DNA of 64,000 bases. Origin: Streptomyces sp. NBC_01353 (lineage in GTDB: Bacteria; Actinomycetota; Actinomycetes; Streptomycetales; Streptomycetaceae). The notes under the pieces were generated by a model. That model saw only the letters and a list, made by a program, of their open reading frames with translations, did not search any database and was not told the DNA's origin. Made by a program: the position numbers and the translations under genes. The stretch is from contig NZ_CP108352.1 in the NCBI RefSeq assembly GCF_036237275.1, positions 3,100,001-3,164,000 of the forward strand, written 5' to 3'. Numbering within the stretch: position 1 is the first letter of the stretch; each line of letters begins with the position of its first letter. Shown here piece by piece: positions 17,166-25,076 of the stretch.

Positions 17166-18317
17166 ATGCATCCGATGCTGAAACCGGCGCTGCGGCGCGC
17201 CTGGCGGAATCTGCAGAGCGTGCAGTTCGGGGCCACTCCCGCACATGCGGTGGTGCTGGGCCCGGTCGACACGGCCACCGGCAGTCTGCTGGGTCTGCTC
17301 GACGGCACGCGCGGCATGGAACGACTGCGGGGCGAGGCCCGTGCGCTGGGGCTGCCGGACGGGGTGCTCGAGCGGCTGCTCGGGCGGCTGGCGGAGGCGG
17401 GGCTGCTCGCCGACGGCTCGGCCGGCCGTCCCGGAAAGGCCGGTGGCGCCACGCCGGCGAACAGCGCGCTCGATCCGCTCCGTGCCGATCTGGCCTCACT
17501 CTCCGTGATCCACCGGGAGCCGGACGGGGCGTTACGAAGACTGGCCGCCCGGCGCGCCCTGCGCGTCCAGGTCCGGGGGGCGGGGCGGGTCGGCGCGGCG
17601 GTCGCCGCCCTGCTCTCGGCGTCCGGGGTGGGCCGGGTGGAGGTGCTGGATTCCGGATCGGTGGAGCCATGGGAGGTGTCGCCGGGCGGGCTGCCGCCCG
17701 GCGCGGTCGGCGAACGGCGGGCGGTGGCGGCGCGCAGACTCGTGGCGCGGTCGGCCCCGGGCGGCCGCGCACCACGGGCGCCGCGGCGCGAGCCGGGTGA
17801 GAGCGGGCACGAGCCCGGACTCTCACTCGTGGTGGTGACACCGAGGGACGGCCTCGCCTCCTACCTCCCCGATCCCGCCCCCGCCGAGAGCTGGATCACG
17901 ACGGGAACTCCCCATCTCTACGCGGGCGTGCTGGAGGCCACGGGTGTCGTCGGACCGCTGGTGCTGCCGGGTGCGACGGCCTGCGCAAGGTGCATGCAGG
18001 AGACGCGGACGGACCGGGAGCCGGTGTGGCCGCGGATGCTGGCGCAATGGCGCTCGGGCGCGCCGCACGCTCTGCCGGCCTGTGATCTCGGTCTCGCGAC
18101 GGCGGTGGCCGGGTTGGCCGCGGCCCATGCCCTGGCTTTCCTGGACGGCGAGTTGCCCGCCGTCGCGGGGGCCCGCTTCGAGGCGTCGCTGCCGCTCCTG
18201 GAGTGGCGGGTGGAGCGGGTGAGGCCGCACCCGGCGTGTCCGTGTGGTGCGGTACGTCACTTAGAGGGGGAGCATGAGGCGGGGGCCCCGACCCCGCACG
18301 ACACAATGGCGGGGTAA
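17166..18317 (+). CDS. ThiF/E1-like protein resembling TOMM cyclodehydratase docking proteins
   Basis: A 383-residue protein. Residues 1-90 resemble the peptide-clamp-like N-terminus of azoline-forming E1-like proteins. Residues about 130-180 are a Rossmann strand with GAGRVGAAVAALL and EVLDSGSVEPWEVSPGG. The C-terminal part has VVGPLVLPGATACARC, then ETRTDREPVWPRML, CDLGLA and PACPCG, a four-cysteine zinc site typical of this group. The adenylation residues of true ThiF/MoeB enzymes (the N-x-x-R motif) are not evident, so it may bind peptide rather than activate it. No precursor peptide, YcaO or dehydrogenase gene is nearby. ATG 17166 follows GGGGGCGG closely. Confidence 0.75.
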   Translation: MHPMLKPALRRAWRNLQSVQFGATPAHAVVLGPVDTATGSLLGLLDGTRGMERLRGEARALGLPDGVLERLLGRLAEAGLLADGSAGRPGKAGGATPANSALDPLRADLASLSVIHREPDGALRRLAARRALRVQVRGAGRVGAAVAALLSASGVGRVEVLDSGSVEPWEVSPGGLPPGAVGERRAVAARRLVARSAPGGRAPRAPRREPGESGHEPGLSLVVVTPRDGLASYLPDPAPAESWITTGTPHLYAGVLEATGVVGPLVLPGATACARCMQETRTDREPVWPRMLAQWRSGAPHALPACDLGLATAVAGLAAAHALAFLDGELPAVAGARFEASLPLLEWRVERVRPHPACPCGAVRHLEGEHEAGAPTPHDTMAG

Positions 18318-18357
18318 CCGCCCTGCGCGGCACGGCATCTGGGTTTTGGAGGGGCAT

Positions 18358-19701
18358 ATGTCTGATCTACCCCGGAAGGCGGTCACCCGGACCGCCAGGT
18401 TGGCCGCGTTGCCCCTGGGCTTCGCAGGACGGGCCACCTGGGGCCTGGGCAAGCGGATCGGCGGCAAGTCCGCCGAGATCGTCGCCCGCGAGCTGCAACA
18501 GCGCACGGCCGAGCAGCTGTTCAAGGTGCTCGGGGAACTCAAGGGCGGGGCGATGAAGTTCGGGCAGGCCCTGTCCGTCTTCGAGTCGGCGCTGCCGGAG
18601 GAGGTGGCGGGCCCCTACCGGGCGGCGCTCACCAAGCTCCAGGAGGCGGCGCCACCGATGCCGATCCGCACGGTGCACGGGGTGCTCGAGGAGCGGCTCG
18701 GCGAGGAGTGGCGTGAGCTGTTCCTGGAGTTCGAGGACAAGCCCGCGGCGGCGGCCTCCATCGGCCAGGTGCACCGGGCGGTGTGGCACGACGGCCGCGA
18801 GGTGGCGGTGAAGGTGCAGTACCCGGGGGCGGGCGAGGCGCTGCTGTCGGATCTGACGCAGCTGAGCCGGTTCGCCCGGCTGCTGGGCCCGCTGATCCCC
18901 GGCATGGACATCAAGCCCCTGATCACCGAACTGCGCGACCGTGTCTCGGAGGAGCTGGACTACGGGCTCGAGGCACAGTCCCAGCGGGAGCACGCCGAGG
19001 TGTTCGAGGACGACCCCGATGTGGTGGTGCCGCGGGTCGTGCACCAGTGCGAGCAGGTCCTTGTGACGGAGTGGATCGACGGGATCCCGCTCTCCGAGGT
19101 GATCGCGGACGGCACCGAGGAGCAGCGGAACCGGGCCGGCCAACTGCTGGCGCGCTTCCTCTTCTCCGGCCCGGCCCGCACGGGGCTGCTGCATGCCGAT
19201 CCGCACCCGGGCAACTTCCGGCTGTTGCCGGGCGGTGACGACGGGGAGGGCCCGGAGAGCTGGCGGCTCGGGGTGCTGGACTTCGGCACCGTGGACCGGC
19301 TGCCGGGCGGGCTACCGGAGACGATCGGCACCTGTCTGCGGCTGACCCTGGAGGGCGACGCGGAGATGGTCTACGAGTTGCTCCGCGAGGAGGGGTTCGT
19401 GAAGGAGTCCATCGCTCTCGACCCGGACGCGGTGCTCGAGTACCTGCTGCCGATCATCGAGCCGGCCGAGGCCGAGGTCTTCGGGTTCACCCGGGGATGG
19501 ATCAGGACCCAGGCCGGCCGGATCGCGGACCCCCGCTCCCCCGCGCACCAGCTGGGCAAGCAGTTGAACCTGCCGCCGTCGTATCTCCTGATACACCGTG
19601 TGACGCTCAGCACCATCGGGGTGCTCTGCCAGCTGAACGCGAAGGTGCGGCTGCGGGACGAGCTGGAGGAGTGGCTGCCGGGCTTCGTCGCGGCCGAGTG
19701 A
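18358..19701 (+). CDS. ABC1/UbiB/ADCK-family atypical kinase
   Basis: A 447-residue atypical protein-kinase-like ATPase of the UbiB/ADCK family. Landmarks are KFGQ (67-70, the KxGQ motif), ASIGQVHRA (Ala-rich nucleotide loop), AVKVQ with K152, HADPHPGN (D281, N286) and LDFG (308-310). UbiB-type proteins support isoprenoid quinone biology; Streptomyces makes menaquinones, so the lipid substrate is uncertain. ATG 18358 has GGAGGGG upstream. As in mycobacteria (Rv3197 by memory) it neighbours the whiB7/wblC locus, though here it is convergent with it. Confidence 0.9.
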   Translation: MSDLPRKAVTRTARLAALPLGFAGRATWGLGKRIGGKSAEIVARELQQRTAEQLFKVLGELKGGAMKFGQALSVFESALPEEVAGPYRAALTKLQEAAPPMPIRTVHGVLEERLGEEWRELFLEFEDKPAAAASIGQVHRAVWHDGREVAVKVQYPGAGEALLSDLTQLSRFARLLGPLIPGMDIKPLITELRDRVSEELDYGLEAQSQREHAEVFEDDPDVVVPRVVHQCEQVLVTEWIDGIPLSEVIADGTEEQRNRAGQLLARFLFSGPARTGLLHADPHPGNFRLLPGGDDGEGPESWRLGVLDFGTVDRLPGGLPETIGTCLRLTLEGDAEMVYELLREEGFVKESIALDPDAVLEYLLPIIEPAEAEVFGFTRGWIRTQAGRIADPRSPAHQLGKQLNLPPSYLLIHRVTLSTIGVLCQLNAKVRLRDELEEWLPGFVAAE

Positions 19702-19732
19702 GCGGGCCGGGGAGACACTCCCGGGGCCGCCG

Positions 19733-19915
19733 TCACCACCAGGAGGAGTCGAGGCGGCCCTCGATGGACCGGATGTTCTCGCGGGCGCAGGCCTCGCAGA
19801 GGTAGTGGCGGGCGCCGTTCTCCACCGAGCAGGTCCACGTCACGGGGAGCTCCTCGGCGGTCTTCCCGCAGCGGGCGCAGACGATGGGCTCCTTGACGGG
19901 CGGGGCGTCGTTCAC
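19733..19915 (-). CDS. Small zinc-ribbon protein, leaderless GTG start
   Basis: A 60-residue protein with CARCG near residue 12, TWTCS, and CEACARENIRSIEGRLDSSWW at the end, a CxxC-CxxC zinc-ribbon pattern. Function unknown; conserved small proteins of this type occur in Streptomyces. The only plausible start is GTG 19915. TATCGT at 19928-19923 ends seven nt before it, fitting a leaderless transcript. Convergent with the ABC1 kinase gene. Confidence 0.75.
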   Translation of the reverse strand: MNDAPPVKEPIVCARCGKTAEELPVTWTCSVENGARHYLCEACARENIRSIEGRLDSSWW

Positions 19916-19922
19916 CCTCCTG

Positions 19923-19928
19923 ACGATA
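19923..19928 (-). promoter_or_regulatory. -10 element for a leaderless transcript (zinc-ribbon gene)
   Basis: TATCGT (TAnnnT), 7 nt before the GTG at 19915. No clear -35 is visible. Confidence 0.5.
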
Positions 19929-19961
19929 GTCCGGCGGCGCCCGCGCCGCGCCGCAACGCAC

Positions 19962-19995
19962 CGCGGGGGCCGGTCCGTTCGGACCGGCCCCCGCG
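19962..19995 (-). terminator. Terminator of the wblC operon
   Basis: A perfect 15-bp stem (CGCGGGGGCCGGTCC with complement) and GTTC loop, just after the stop of the small basic gene downstream of wblC. Confidence 0.7.
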
Positions 19996-20006
19996 AGGTT
20001 CTTTCA

Positions 20007-20330
20007 TCAGTGCATGACGGCCATGGCCAGCGCGCGGCGGGCGCGCAGGGACACACGCTCGGCACGCCGCTGCATCCGCCGGGCGGCGACCAGGCGCACG
20101 GCCTGGCGTTCCGCGTCGGCTTCCCGCAGGCGGTCGTGCATATGAGCACGAGCCAGGGCTTCTGGGATGAGTTGCATCTCACGGGTCCTGTTCTGACGCG
20201 AGGCGTTCGCGCCGGTGATCGAAACGTCTGGGGTCGCGGAGCCGGAGGGCTCGCTCGTGGAAGAGGTCATCGGGGCCTGCTTCTGGGGATCGTGCGTGAG
20301 GGGTCGGTCGATGGTTCCGGTGACGTTCAT
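20007..20330 (-). CDS. Small basic protein translationally coupled to wblC
   Basis: A 107-residue protein. The first half is Ser/Thr/Pro-rich and probably disordered. The second half is strongly helical and basic, with runs such as ALARAHMHDRLREADAERQA and AARRMQRRAERVSLRARRALA. Its ATG at 20330 overlaps the wblC stop in ATGA, so it is probably translated by the same ribosomes. A shorter product from the internal Met at MQLIPEALARAH is possible. I do not recognise the family. Co-expression with wblC suggests a role in the same antibiotic or stress response; this is inferred from position only. Confidence 0.65.
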   Translation of the reverse strand: MNVTGTIDRPLTHDPQKQAPMTSSTSEPSGSATPDVSITGANASRQNRTREMQLIPEALARAHMHDRLREADAERQAVRLVAARRMQRRAERVSLRARRALAMAVMH

Positions 20331-20695
20331 GCCGCGACCGGGTTCTTGCGCGGGCGACCACGCGGCCGCTTGCGGGCCACGACGACTCCCTGGACGAACA
20401 GCTCGCCGCCCCAGACGCCCCACGGCTCACGCCGCTCCTTCGCGCCGGCGAGGCATGCCTCCATCAGCGGGCAGGTGCGGCAGAGGGACTTGGCGTACTC
20501 GACATCGGCCGGGGACTCGGCGAAGAAGACCTCCGGGTCGAACGAGCGGCAGGGGACGGGTACGCCGAGGTTCTCGATGGCGTCGTCGAGCGCGGTGAGC
20601 GCGGTGAGGGGGGTCAAGGTGGAGTCCTCCGTGAGGCCGGGCGGGGGGATCGTTTCGGAAGGCGGTACGGACGGGGCGTGCGCTTCGAGTTGCAC
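20327..20695 (-). CDS. wblC: WblC/WhiB7-type Fe-S transcription regulator
   Basis: A 122-residue WhiB-like protein. The four cluster ligands are C49, C72, C75 and C81 (C-x22-C-x2-C-x5-C), followed by the GVWGGE turn (93-98) and a C-terminal basic AT-hook, RPRGRPRKN (RGRP at 112-115). The AT-hook plus GVWGGE identifies the WblC/WhiB7 branch, which with the principal sigma factor activates intrinsic antibiotic-resistance genes and its own promoter. GTG 20695 follows GAGGAAACACCACC; upstream codons in frame (to 20809) belong to the leader. Upstream are a terminator, a hairpin and an upstream ORF; downstream a small basic gene overlaps its stop. Confidence 0.93.
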   Translation of the reverse strand: MQLEAHAPSVPPSETIPPPGLTEDSTLTPLTALTALDDAIENLGVPVPCRSFDPEVFFAESPADVEYAKSLCRTCPLMEACLAGAKERREPWGVWGGELFVQGVVVARKRPRGRPRKNPVAA

Positions 20696-20810
20696 GGTGG
20701 TGTTTCCTCGTCTGGTCGTTCCGGCCTGTTGGCCGGGGTTTCGGCTGGTACCGGGTTCTGCTGGTCCCGAGGCCCCTTCGCTCCGTCGCCCCCGTTCGGG
20801 GACAAACAAA

Positions 20811-20845
20811 AGGGCCGCGGATCCCGGGTGGGGTTCCGCGGCCCT
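20811..20845 (-). terminator. Intrinsic terminator in the wblC leader (attenuator)
   Basis: On the minus strand a 10-bp GC-rich stem (AGGGCCGCGG with complement) is followed by TTTGTTTGTC. It lies 115 nt upstream of the wblC start and 24 nt downstream of the upstream-ORF stop, exactly where a premature terminator would regulate wblC. Confidence 0.8.
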
Positions 20846-20855
20846 GAAGGCGCCG

Positions 20856-20874
20856 GCCTGATCGTCGATCAGGC
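20856..20874 (-). promoter_or_regulatory. Hairpin spanning the stop codon of the wblC upstream ORF
   Basis: A perfect 8-bp stem (GCCTGATC with GATCAGGC) and three-base loop. The upstream-ORF stop codon (20871-20869) lies inside it, so a ribosome paused at the ORF end would prevent it from forming. Confidence 0.55.
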
Positions 20875-21243
20875 TGGATCACTCCAGGGTTCGAGCCCAC
20901 GGAAGGCCCACATCGTGTGGTGCTGGGTCGTCTGCTGCTTGGTTTCGGCACCGGTCGCCGCAAAGCCATAGGCCGTGGCCTTGACTGCTGCTACTCCTGC
21001 TTCCAGTGCCTTGGTCGGTCGCTCATTGCGCTCCATGACGAGCAGGCCCGCCAGGGCGGCGGCCGGCCGCAGGGCAGCGGCGGCGCCGGCCATACCAGCG
21101 CCGGACAGACCGGTGCCAGGAAGACCGCTGCCAATGAACGCCGAGCCGGAGAGGCCGAGCGAGCAGGCGGAGACGACCGAGCGATCGGTCATTTTGTCGG
21201 TGCCGACGAAACTGACGTTGGTGCTGTTGATGTTGCTGATCAC
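20869..21243 (-). CDS. Upstream ORF (124 codons) in the wblC leader
   Basis: An open frame of 124 codons between the probable wblC promoter and the leader terminator. The start GTG 21243 has an excellent ribosome site (GAGGAGG, 8 nt spacing). The product begins VISNINSTNVSFVGTDKM, has an Ala/Gly-rich hydrophobic middle (GMAGAAAALRPAAALAGLL) and ends MWAFRGLEPWSDPA. Its stop lies in a hairpin 24 nt before an intrinsic terminator. This suits a cis-acting uORF through which ribosome stalling controls read-through into wblC, as reported for whiB7/wblC genes. Whether the peptide itself has a function is unknown. An ATG at 21303 in the same frame lacks a ribosome site. Confidence 0.65.
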   Translation of the reverse strand: MISNINSTNVSFVGTDKMTDRSVVSACSLGLSGSAFIGSGLPGTGLSGAGMAGAAAALRPAAALAGLLVMERNERPTKALEAGVAAVKATAYGFAATGAETKQQTTQHHTMWAFRGLEPWSDPA

Positions 21244-21361
21244 TGGAATCGCCTCCTCTCGGCGTCTCGGAGGGCTCGGGGTGAGCCGGACCCTCATGTT
21301 CATTTGGACAAGTACAGCACGAAGGCAGGGCTTCGAAGAAGCCGCTGTTTCCGTGGTTAAG

Positions 21362-21401
21362 AACCTATGGGGCTTGACGGGGGGTGCGCAAACTATTTTT
21401 T
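21362..21401 (-). promoter_or_regulatory. Probable WblC-dependent promoter of the uORF-wblC transcript
   Basis: On the minus strand an A/T run (AAAAAATAG, 21401-21393) lies directly upstream of a -35 TTGCGC (21391-21386, sharing the adjoining T bases), then 18 nt, then a -10 TAGGTT (21367-21362). An AT-rich block touching the -35 is the known signature of WhiB7/WblC autoregulated promoters, where the AT-hook binds. The uORF starts about 110 nt downstream. Confidence 0.6.
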
Positions 21402-21411
21402 CGACGAGTTT

Positions 21412-23601
21412 TCATGAGTCCTCCTCGTCGTCTCCTCCAGGCGCCCCACCTGGCTCTTCGCCCGCGCAGATGGCGAGGACGTCGACCCCGAAGCGGTCGA
21501 GCTTGCGGACGCCGACCCCGGAGATCCCCGCGAGTTCGCCGTCGGTGGACGGCATGCGCTCGGCGATCGCCATCAGCGTCTTGTCGGTGAACACGCAGTA
21601 CGCGGGCTGCCCGAGCTCCTTGGCCTGGTCGGCACGCCAGTCACGCAGCCGCTCGTAGAGCGCCTCGTCCATGTCGGAGGGGCAGTCCTCACAGCGCATC
21701 AGCTTCATCTCACCGGCTTCGGTGAGCGTGGCGCCGCAGACGCGGCACAGCACCGGACCGCGGCGCTTGCGCCGGGCGGCGCCGCCCCTCTCGATGGAGC
21801 CGCCGCCGCCCGTGCTGCCCGCGCCGAGAGCGCCGGAGCCGGGGCGCAGCCCCTTGAGGAAGCGGGTGGGGCGCCGGGAGGCGCGGCCGCCCGGGGAGCG
21901 GGAGAGCGCCCAGGAGAGGGTGAGGTGCAGCCGGGCGCGGGTGACCCCGACGTACAGCAGGCGCCGTTCCTCCTCGACCTGTTCGTCGGTCTTGGCGTAG
22001 GTGATCGGCATCATGCCCTCGGTGAGGCCGACCAGGAAGACGGCGTCCCACTCCAGGCCCTTGGCCGCGTGCAGCGAGGCGAGGGTGACGCCCTGGACGG
22101 TGGGGGCGTGCTGGGCGGCGGCCCGCTCGTCGAGCTCTGCGACGAGGTCCGAGAGCGTGGCACCGCTCTTGGCTCGGGCGAAGTCCTCGGCGAGGCGGAC
22201 GAGGGCGGCGAGGGACTCCCAGCGGTCGCGGACGGCGCCGGAGCCGGCGGGCGGTTCGGTGGTCCAGCCCTTGGTGGAGAGCACGGCGCGGACCTGGGAG
22301 GGCAGGTCCTCGGCATCGTCGAGGAGGGAGTCGTTGCCCCCGGCGCGGGCGGCGCCGCGCAGGGCGATGCCTGCCTCCCGTACCTCCTGGCGCTCGAAGA
22401 AGCGCTCGGCGCCGCGCAGCTGGTAGGGCACGCCCGCGTCGGCGAGGGCCTGTTCGTAGACCTCGGACTGGGCGTTGATGCGGTAGAGCACGGCGATCTC
22501 GCCGGCCGGGACGCCGGCGGCGATCAGGTCGCGGATGCGGCGGGCCGTGCCCTCGGCCTCGGCGGGCTCGTCGGCGTACTCGGTGTAGACGGGCTCGGGG
22601 CCGGGGTCGCGCTGGGAGATCAGCTCCAGGCGGTGCTCGGCGGCGCGGCCGCGGGCCTGGCTGAGGAGTCCGTTGGCGAGGTGCACGACCTGGGGGGTGG
22701 AGCGGTAGTCGCGGACGAGCTTGACCACCGTGGCGTTCGGGTGCCGGGTGCGGAAGTTCAGCAGGTGGTCGGGGGTGGCACCGGTGAAGGAGTAGATGGT
22801 CTGGCTGGCGTCGCCGACGACGCAGAGGCTGTCGCGGTCGCCGAGCCACAGGTCGAGTAGACGCTGCTGGAGCGGGGAGACGTCCTGGTACTCGTCCACC
22901 ACGAAGTGCTGGTACTGGCTGCGGATCTGGTCGGCGATGTCGTGCCGGTCCTGGAGGATGCCGACCGTGAGCAGCAACACGTCCTCGAAGTCGATCACCG
23001 AGCGGTCGCGCTTGAGCTGCTCGTACACGGCGTAGATCTGACCGATCTCGGCCGGGTCACGGGGGGCGTCGCGGACCGACTTGGCGACGACCGCGGGATA
23101 GTCGGCGGGGACGGTCTGGGTGACCTTGGCCCACTCGATCTCGCTGGTGACGTCGCGCAGCTCGTTGCGGTCGAGCCGGACGCGGCAGCGCGCGGCGGAC
23201 TCGGCCACGAGCTGGATCTTGCGCTCCAGGAGCCGGGGAAGATCGCCACCGACGACTTTCGGCCAGAAGTACTGGAGCTGGCGCAGGGCGGCGGAGTGGA
23301 AGGTGCGGGCCTGGACCCCGCCCGCGCCGAGCTCCCGGAGACGTCCGCGCATCTCCCCGGCCGCCCGGTTGGTGAACGTGACGGCCAGCACACTGCCGGG
23401 CTGGAGTATCCCTGCCCGCACTCCGTAGGCGATGCGGTGCGTGATGGCCCGCGTCTTGCCCGTACCGGCTCCCGCCAGCACGCACACCGGGCCGTGCAGG
23501 GCCAGGGCGACCTCGCGCTGCTCGGGGTCGAGCCCGTCGAGCACCGCGTCGGCCGACTCGGGGACCTGCGGGAAGAGAGTGGAGTGCGTTGCTGCTGTCA
23601 C
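21412..23601 (-). CDS. uvrD2: UvrD2-type superfamily 1A DNA helicase with zinc motif and HRDC domain
   Basis: A 729-residue helicase. Motifs in order: Walker A GAGTGKT (about 45-51), TFTNRAA, the Walker B region VVDEYQDV, GDASQTIYSF, VKLVRDYRS, TLASLHAAKGLEWD and VGVTRA. After a Gly/Ser linker there is a four-cysteine motif (CRVCG, then CEDCP) and an HRDC domain at the C-terminus (MAIAERMPSTDGELAGISGVG). This layout is that of mycobacterial UvrD2, a 3'-5' DNA helicase. GTG 23601 matches the family start (VTAATHSTLFP); the ribosome site GGCGGG is weak. It is divergent from mycoredoxin and downstream neighbour to the wblC promoter. Confidence 0.92.
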   Translation of the reverse strand: MTAATHSTLFPQVPESADAVLDGLDPEQREVALALHGPVCVLAGAGTGKTRAITHRIAYGVRAGILQPGSVLAVTFTNRAAGEMRGRLRELGAGGVQARTFHSAALRQLQYFWPKVVGGDLPRLLERKIQLVAESAARCRVRLDRNELRDVTSEIEWAKVTQTVPADYPAVVAKSVRDAPRDPAEIGQIYAVYEQLKRDRSVIDFEDVLLLTVGILQDRHDIADQIRSQYQHFVVDEYQDVSPLQQRLLDLWLGDRDSLCVVGDASQTIYSFTGATPDHLLNFRTRHPNATVVKLVRDYRSTPQVVHLANGLLSQARGRAAEHRLELISQRDPGPEPVYTEYADEPAEAEGTARRIRDLIAAGVPAGEIAVLYRINAQSEVYEQALADAGVPYQLRGAERFFERQEVREAGIALRGAARAGGNDSLLDDAEDLPSQVRAVLSTKGWTTEPPAGSGAVRDRWESLAALVRLAEDFARAKSGATLSDLVAELDERAAAQHAPTVQGVTLASLHAAKGLEWDAVFLVGLTEGMMPITYAKTDEQVEEERRLLYVGVTRARLHLTLSWALSRSPGGRASRRPTRFLKGLRPGSGALGAGSTGGGGSIERGGAARRKRRGPVLCRVCGATLTEAGEMKLMRCEDCPSDMDEALYERLRDWRADQAKELGQPAYCVFTDKTLMAIAERMPSTDGELAGISGVGVRKLDRFGVDVLAICAGEEPGGAPGGDDEEDS

Positions 23602-23762
23602 CCCGCCATGCTGCCAGGTTCGCGAGGGGCGGTGCGTCGCGTTGTCCACAGGCCCGGGCGCGCAGTCATACGAATCACGGTCGTCCTCATTCGGGAATGG
23701 GGACGGCGGCGCGTACGTTCTCCTCCTCGGCACCTACCCCGCGAACAGAGGAGCGCCAGGCC

Positions 23763-24005
23763 ATGCAGGGCACTGTGACGATGTACAGCACCACGTGGTG
23801 CGGCTACTGCCGTCGGCTGAAGAGCCAGATGGACCGCGAGGGCATCGCGTACACGGAGATCAACATCGAGCAGGACCCCGATTCGGCAGCGTTCGTGGAG
23901 AAGGCCAACGGGGGCAACCAGACCGTCCCGACCGTCCTCTTCCCCGACGGCTCGACGCTGACGAACCCGTCGCTGGCCCAGGTCAAGCAGAAGGTCGGCG
24001 TCTGA
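23763..24005 (+). CDS. mrx1: Mycoredoxin (glutaredoxin-like, CGYC)
   Basis: An 80-residue glutaredoxin-fold protein with active site W-C13-G-Y-C16, the C-x-Y-C arrangement of mycoredoxin-1, followed by the TVPTVLFPDGS cis-proline loop. Mycoredoxin reduces mycothiol mixed disulfides in actinobacteria, which lack glutathione. ATG 23763 has GAGGAG 11 nt upstream. It is divergent from uvrD2 and convergent with nudC; the same trio occurs around Rv3198A in M. tuberculosis by memory. Confidence 0.93.
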   Translation: MQGTVTMYSTTWCGYCRRLKSQMDREGIAYTEINIEQDPDSAAFVEKANGGNQTVPTVLFPDGSTLTNPSLAQVKQKVGV

Positions 24006-24029
24006 CGCGACGCGCACGCAGACCGAGAA

Positions 24030-24062
24030 GAGCCCCCGCCCGGCAGTGCCGGGCGGGGGCTC
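24030..24062. terminator. Intrinsic terminator between mycoredoxin and nudC
   Basis: A perfect 15-bp stem (GAGCCCCCGCCCGGC and complement) with an AGT loop, followed by TTTT on the plus strand, directly after the mycoredoxin gene. Confidence 0.8.
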
Positions 24063-24084
24063 TTTTCAGCCATGGGTACGGACG

Positions 24085-25041
24085 TCAGACGACGTCGCCC
24101 GGCTTCGGCAGCGGCTTGCCGTACCAGAGCTCGATCAGCCGGGAGGCGATCGAGATGCCGTACGGAGGCAGCACCTCGCCCGACTCGAAGGCGGCGGCCA
24201 GCTCCTCGCGGGAGAACCAGCGGGCCTCGTGGATCTCCTCGCCGTCCACGTGTATCTCCGAGGAGGTCGCGTGCGCGATGAAGCCCAGCATCAGGCTGGA
24301 CGGGAAGGGCCAGGGCTGGCTGGCGACGTACTCGACCTCACCGACCGTGACACCGGCCTCCTCGAAGACCTCGCGGATCACCGCCGTCTCGATCGACTCG
24401 CCGGGCTCGACGAAGCCCGCGAGGGTCGAGAAGCGGCCCTCGGGCCAGTGCACCTGGCGGCCGAGCAGGATGCGGTCCTGGTCGTCCGTGACGGCCATGA
24501 TGACCGCCGGGTCCGTCCGCGGGTAGTGCTCGGCGCCGCAGGCCTGGCAGCGGCGGATGTGGCCGGCGGCCGCGATCACCGTGCGCTCGCCGCAGCGGGA
24601 GCAGAAGCGGTGGAGTCGCTGCCAGTTCTCCAGGGCCACGGCGTGCACCATGAGGCCCGCGTCCCGGGGCGAGAGCAGCAGGCCGGCCTCGCGCAGACCC
24701 GCGGGCCGGGCGGACTGGTCCATGCGGCCGGGCAGGGCGTCCTTCTGGAGGGCGAAGTAGGAGACACCGTCGGCGTCCGTGCCCAGGAAGTAGCGGTGGG
24801 TCTCGGTGACCGGCGCCTCGAAGGCCGGGGTCATGACGAGCTCGGTACGGCCGTCAGCGCCGTCTGCGGGTTCGTCGATCAGCACCTGACCGCCGGAGAC
24901 CACGAAGACGCGGGTCGTGGGGTGGCTCCAGGCCGCCGCGAGCCAGGCCTCGTCGAGACGGTGGTGGGCGGCGCGGTCGATGCCGCTCGGGGCGGTGAGC
25001 GAGATCGGCCGGTCCGCGAACTGGCTGTTCAAGGTGGACAC
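24085..25041 (-). CDS. nudC: NAD+ diphosphatase / RNA decapping NUDIX enzyme NudC
   Basis: A 318-residue NudC. It has a zinc ribbon (FCSRCGERT and RCQACGAEHYPR), a full Nudix box (GFVEPGESIETAVI then REVFEEAGV) and the substrate signature SQPWPFPSSLM that defines NAD(H) diphosphatases; NudC homologues also remove NAD caps from RNA. The start is probably GTG 25041 (GGGGGAG 12 nt upstream). ATG 25080 overlaps the dipeptidase stop in ATGA and would add 13 residues; either is possible. It lies directly downstream of the M20 dipeptidase gene on the same strand. Confidence 0.93.
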   Translation of the reverse strand: MSTLNSQFADRPISLTAPSGIDRAAHHRLDEAWLAAAWSHPTTRVFVVSGGQVLIDEPADGADGRTELVMTPAFEAPVTETHRYFLGTDADGVSYFALQKDALPGRMDQSARPAGLREAGLLLSPRDAGLMVHAVALENWQRLHRFCSRCGERTVIAAAGHIRRCQACGAEHYPRTDPAVIMAVTDDQDRILLGRQVHWPEGRFSTLAGFVEPGESIETAVIREVFEEAGVTVGEVEYVASQPWPFPSSLMLGFIAHATSSEIHVDGEEIHEARWFSREELAAAFESGEVLPPYGISIASRLIELWYGKPLPKPGDVV

Positions 25042-25076
25042 AGGTACTTCCAACTCCCCCGGATCGTTGTGTGGGT

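Noticed and set aside
17166-18317. RiPP (thiazole/oxazole) biosynthetic cluster around the E1-like protein
   Set aside because: No YcaO, dehydrogenase or precursor peptide gene is visible in the neighbouring 10 kb; the flanks are core genes.
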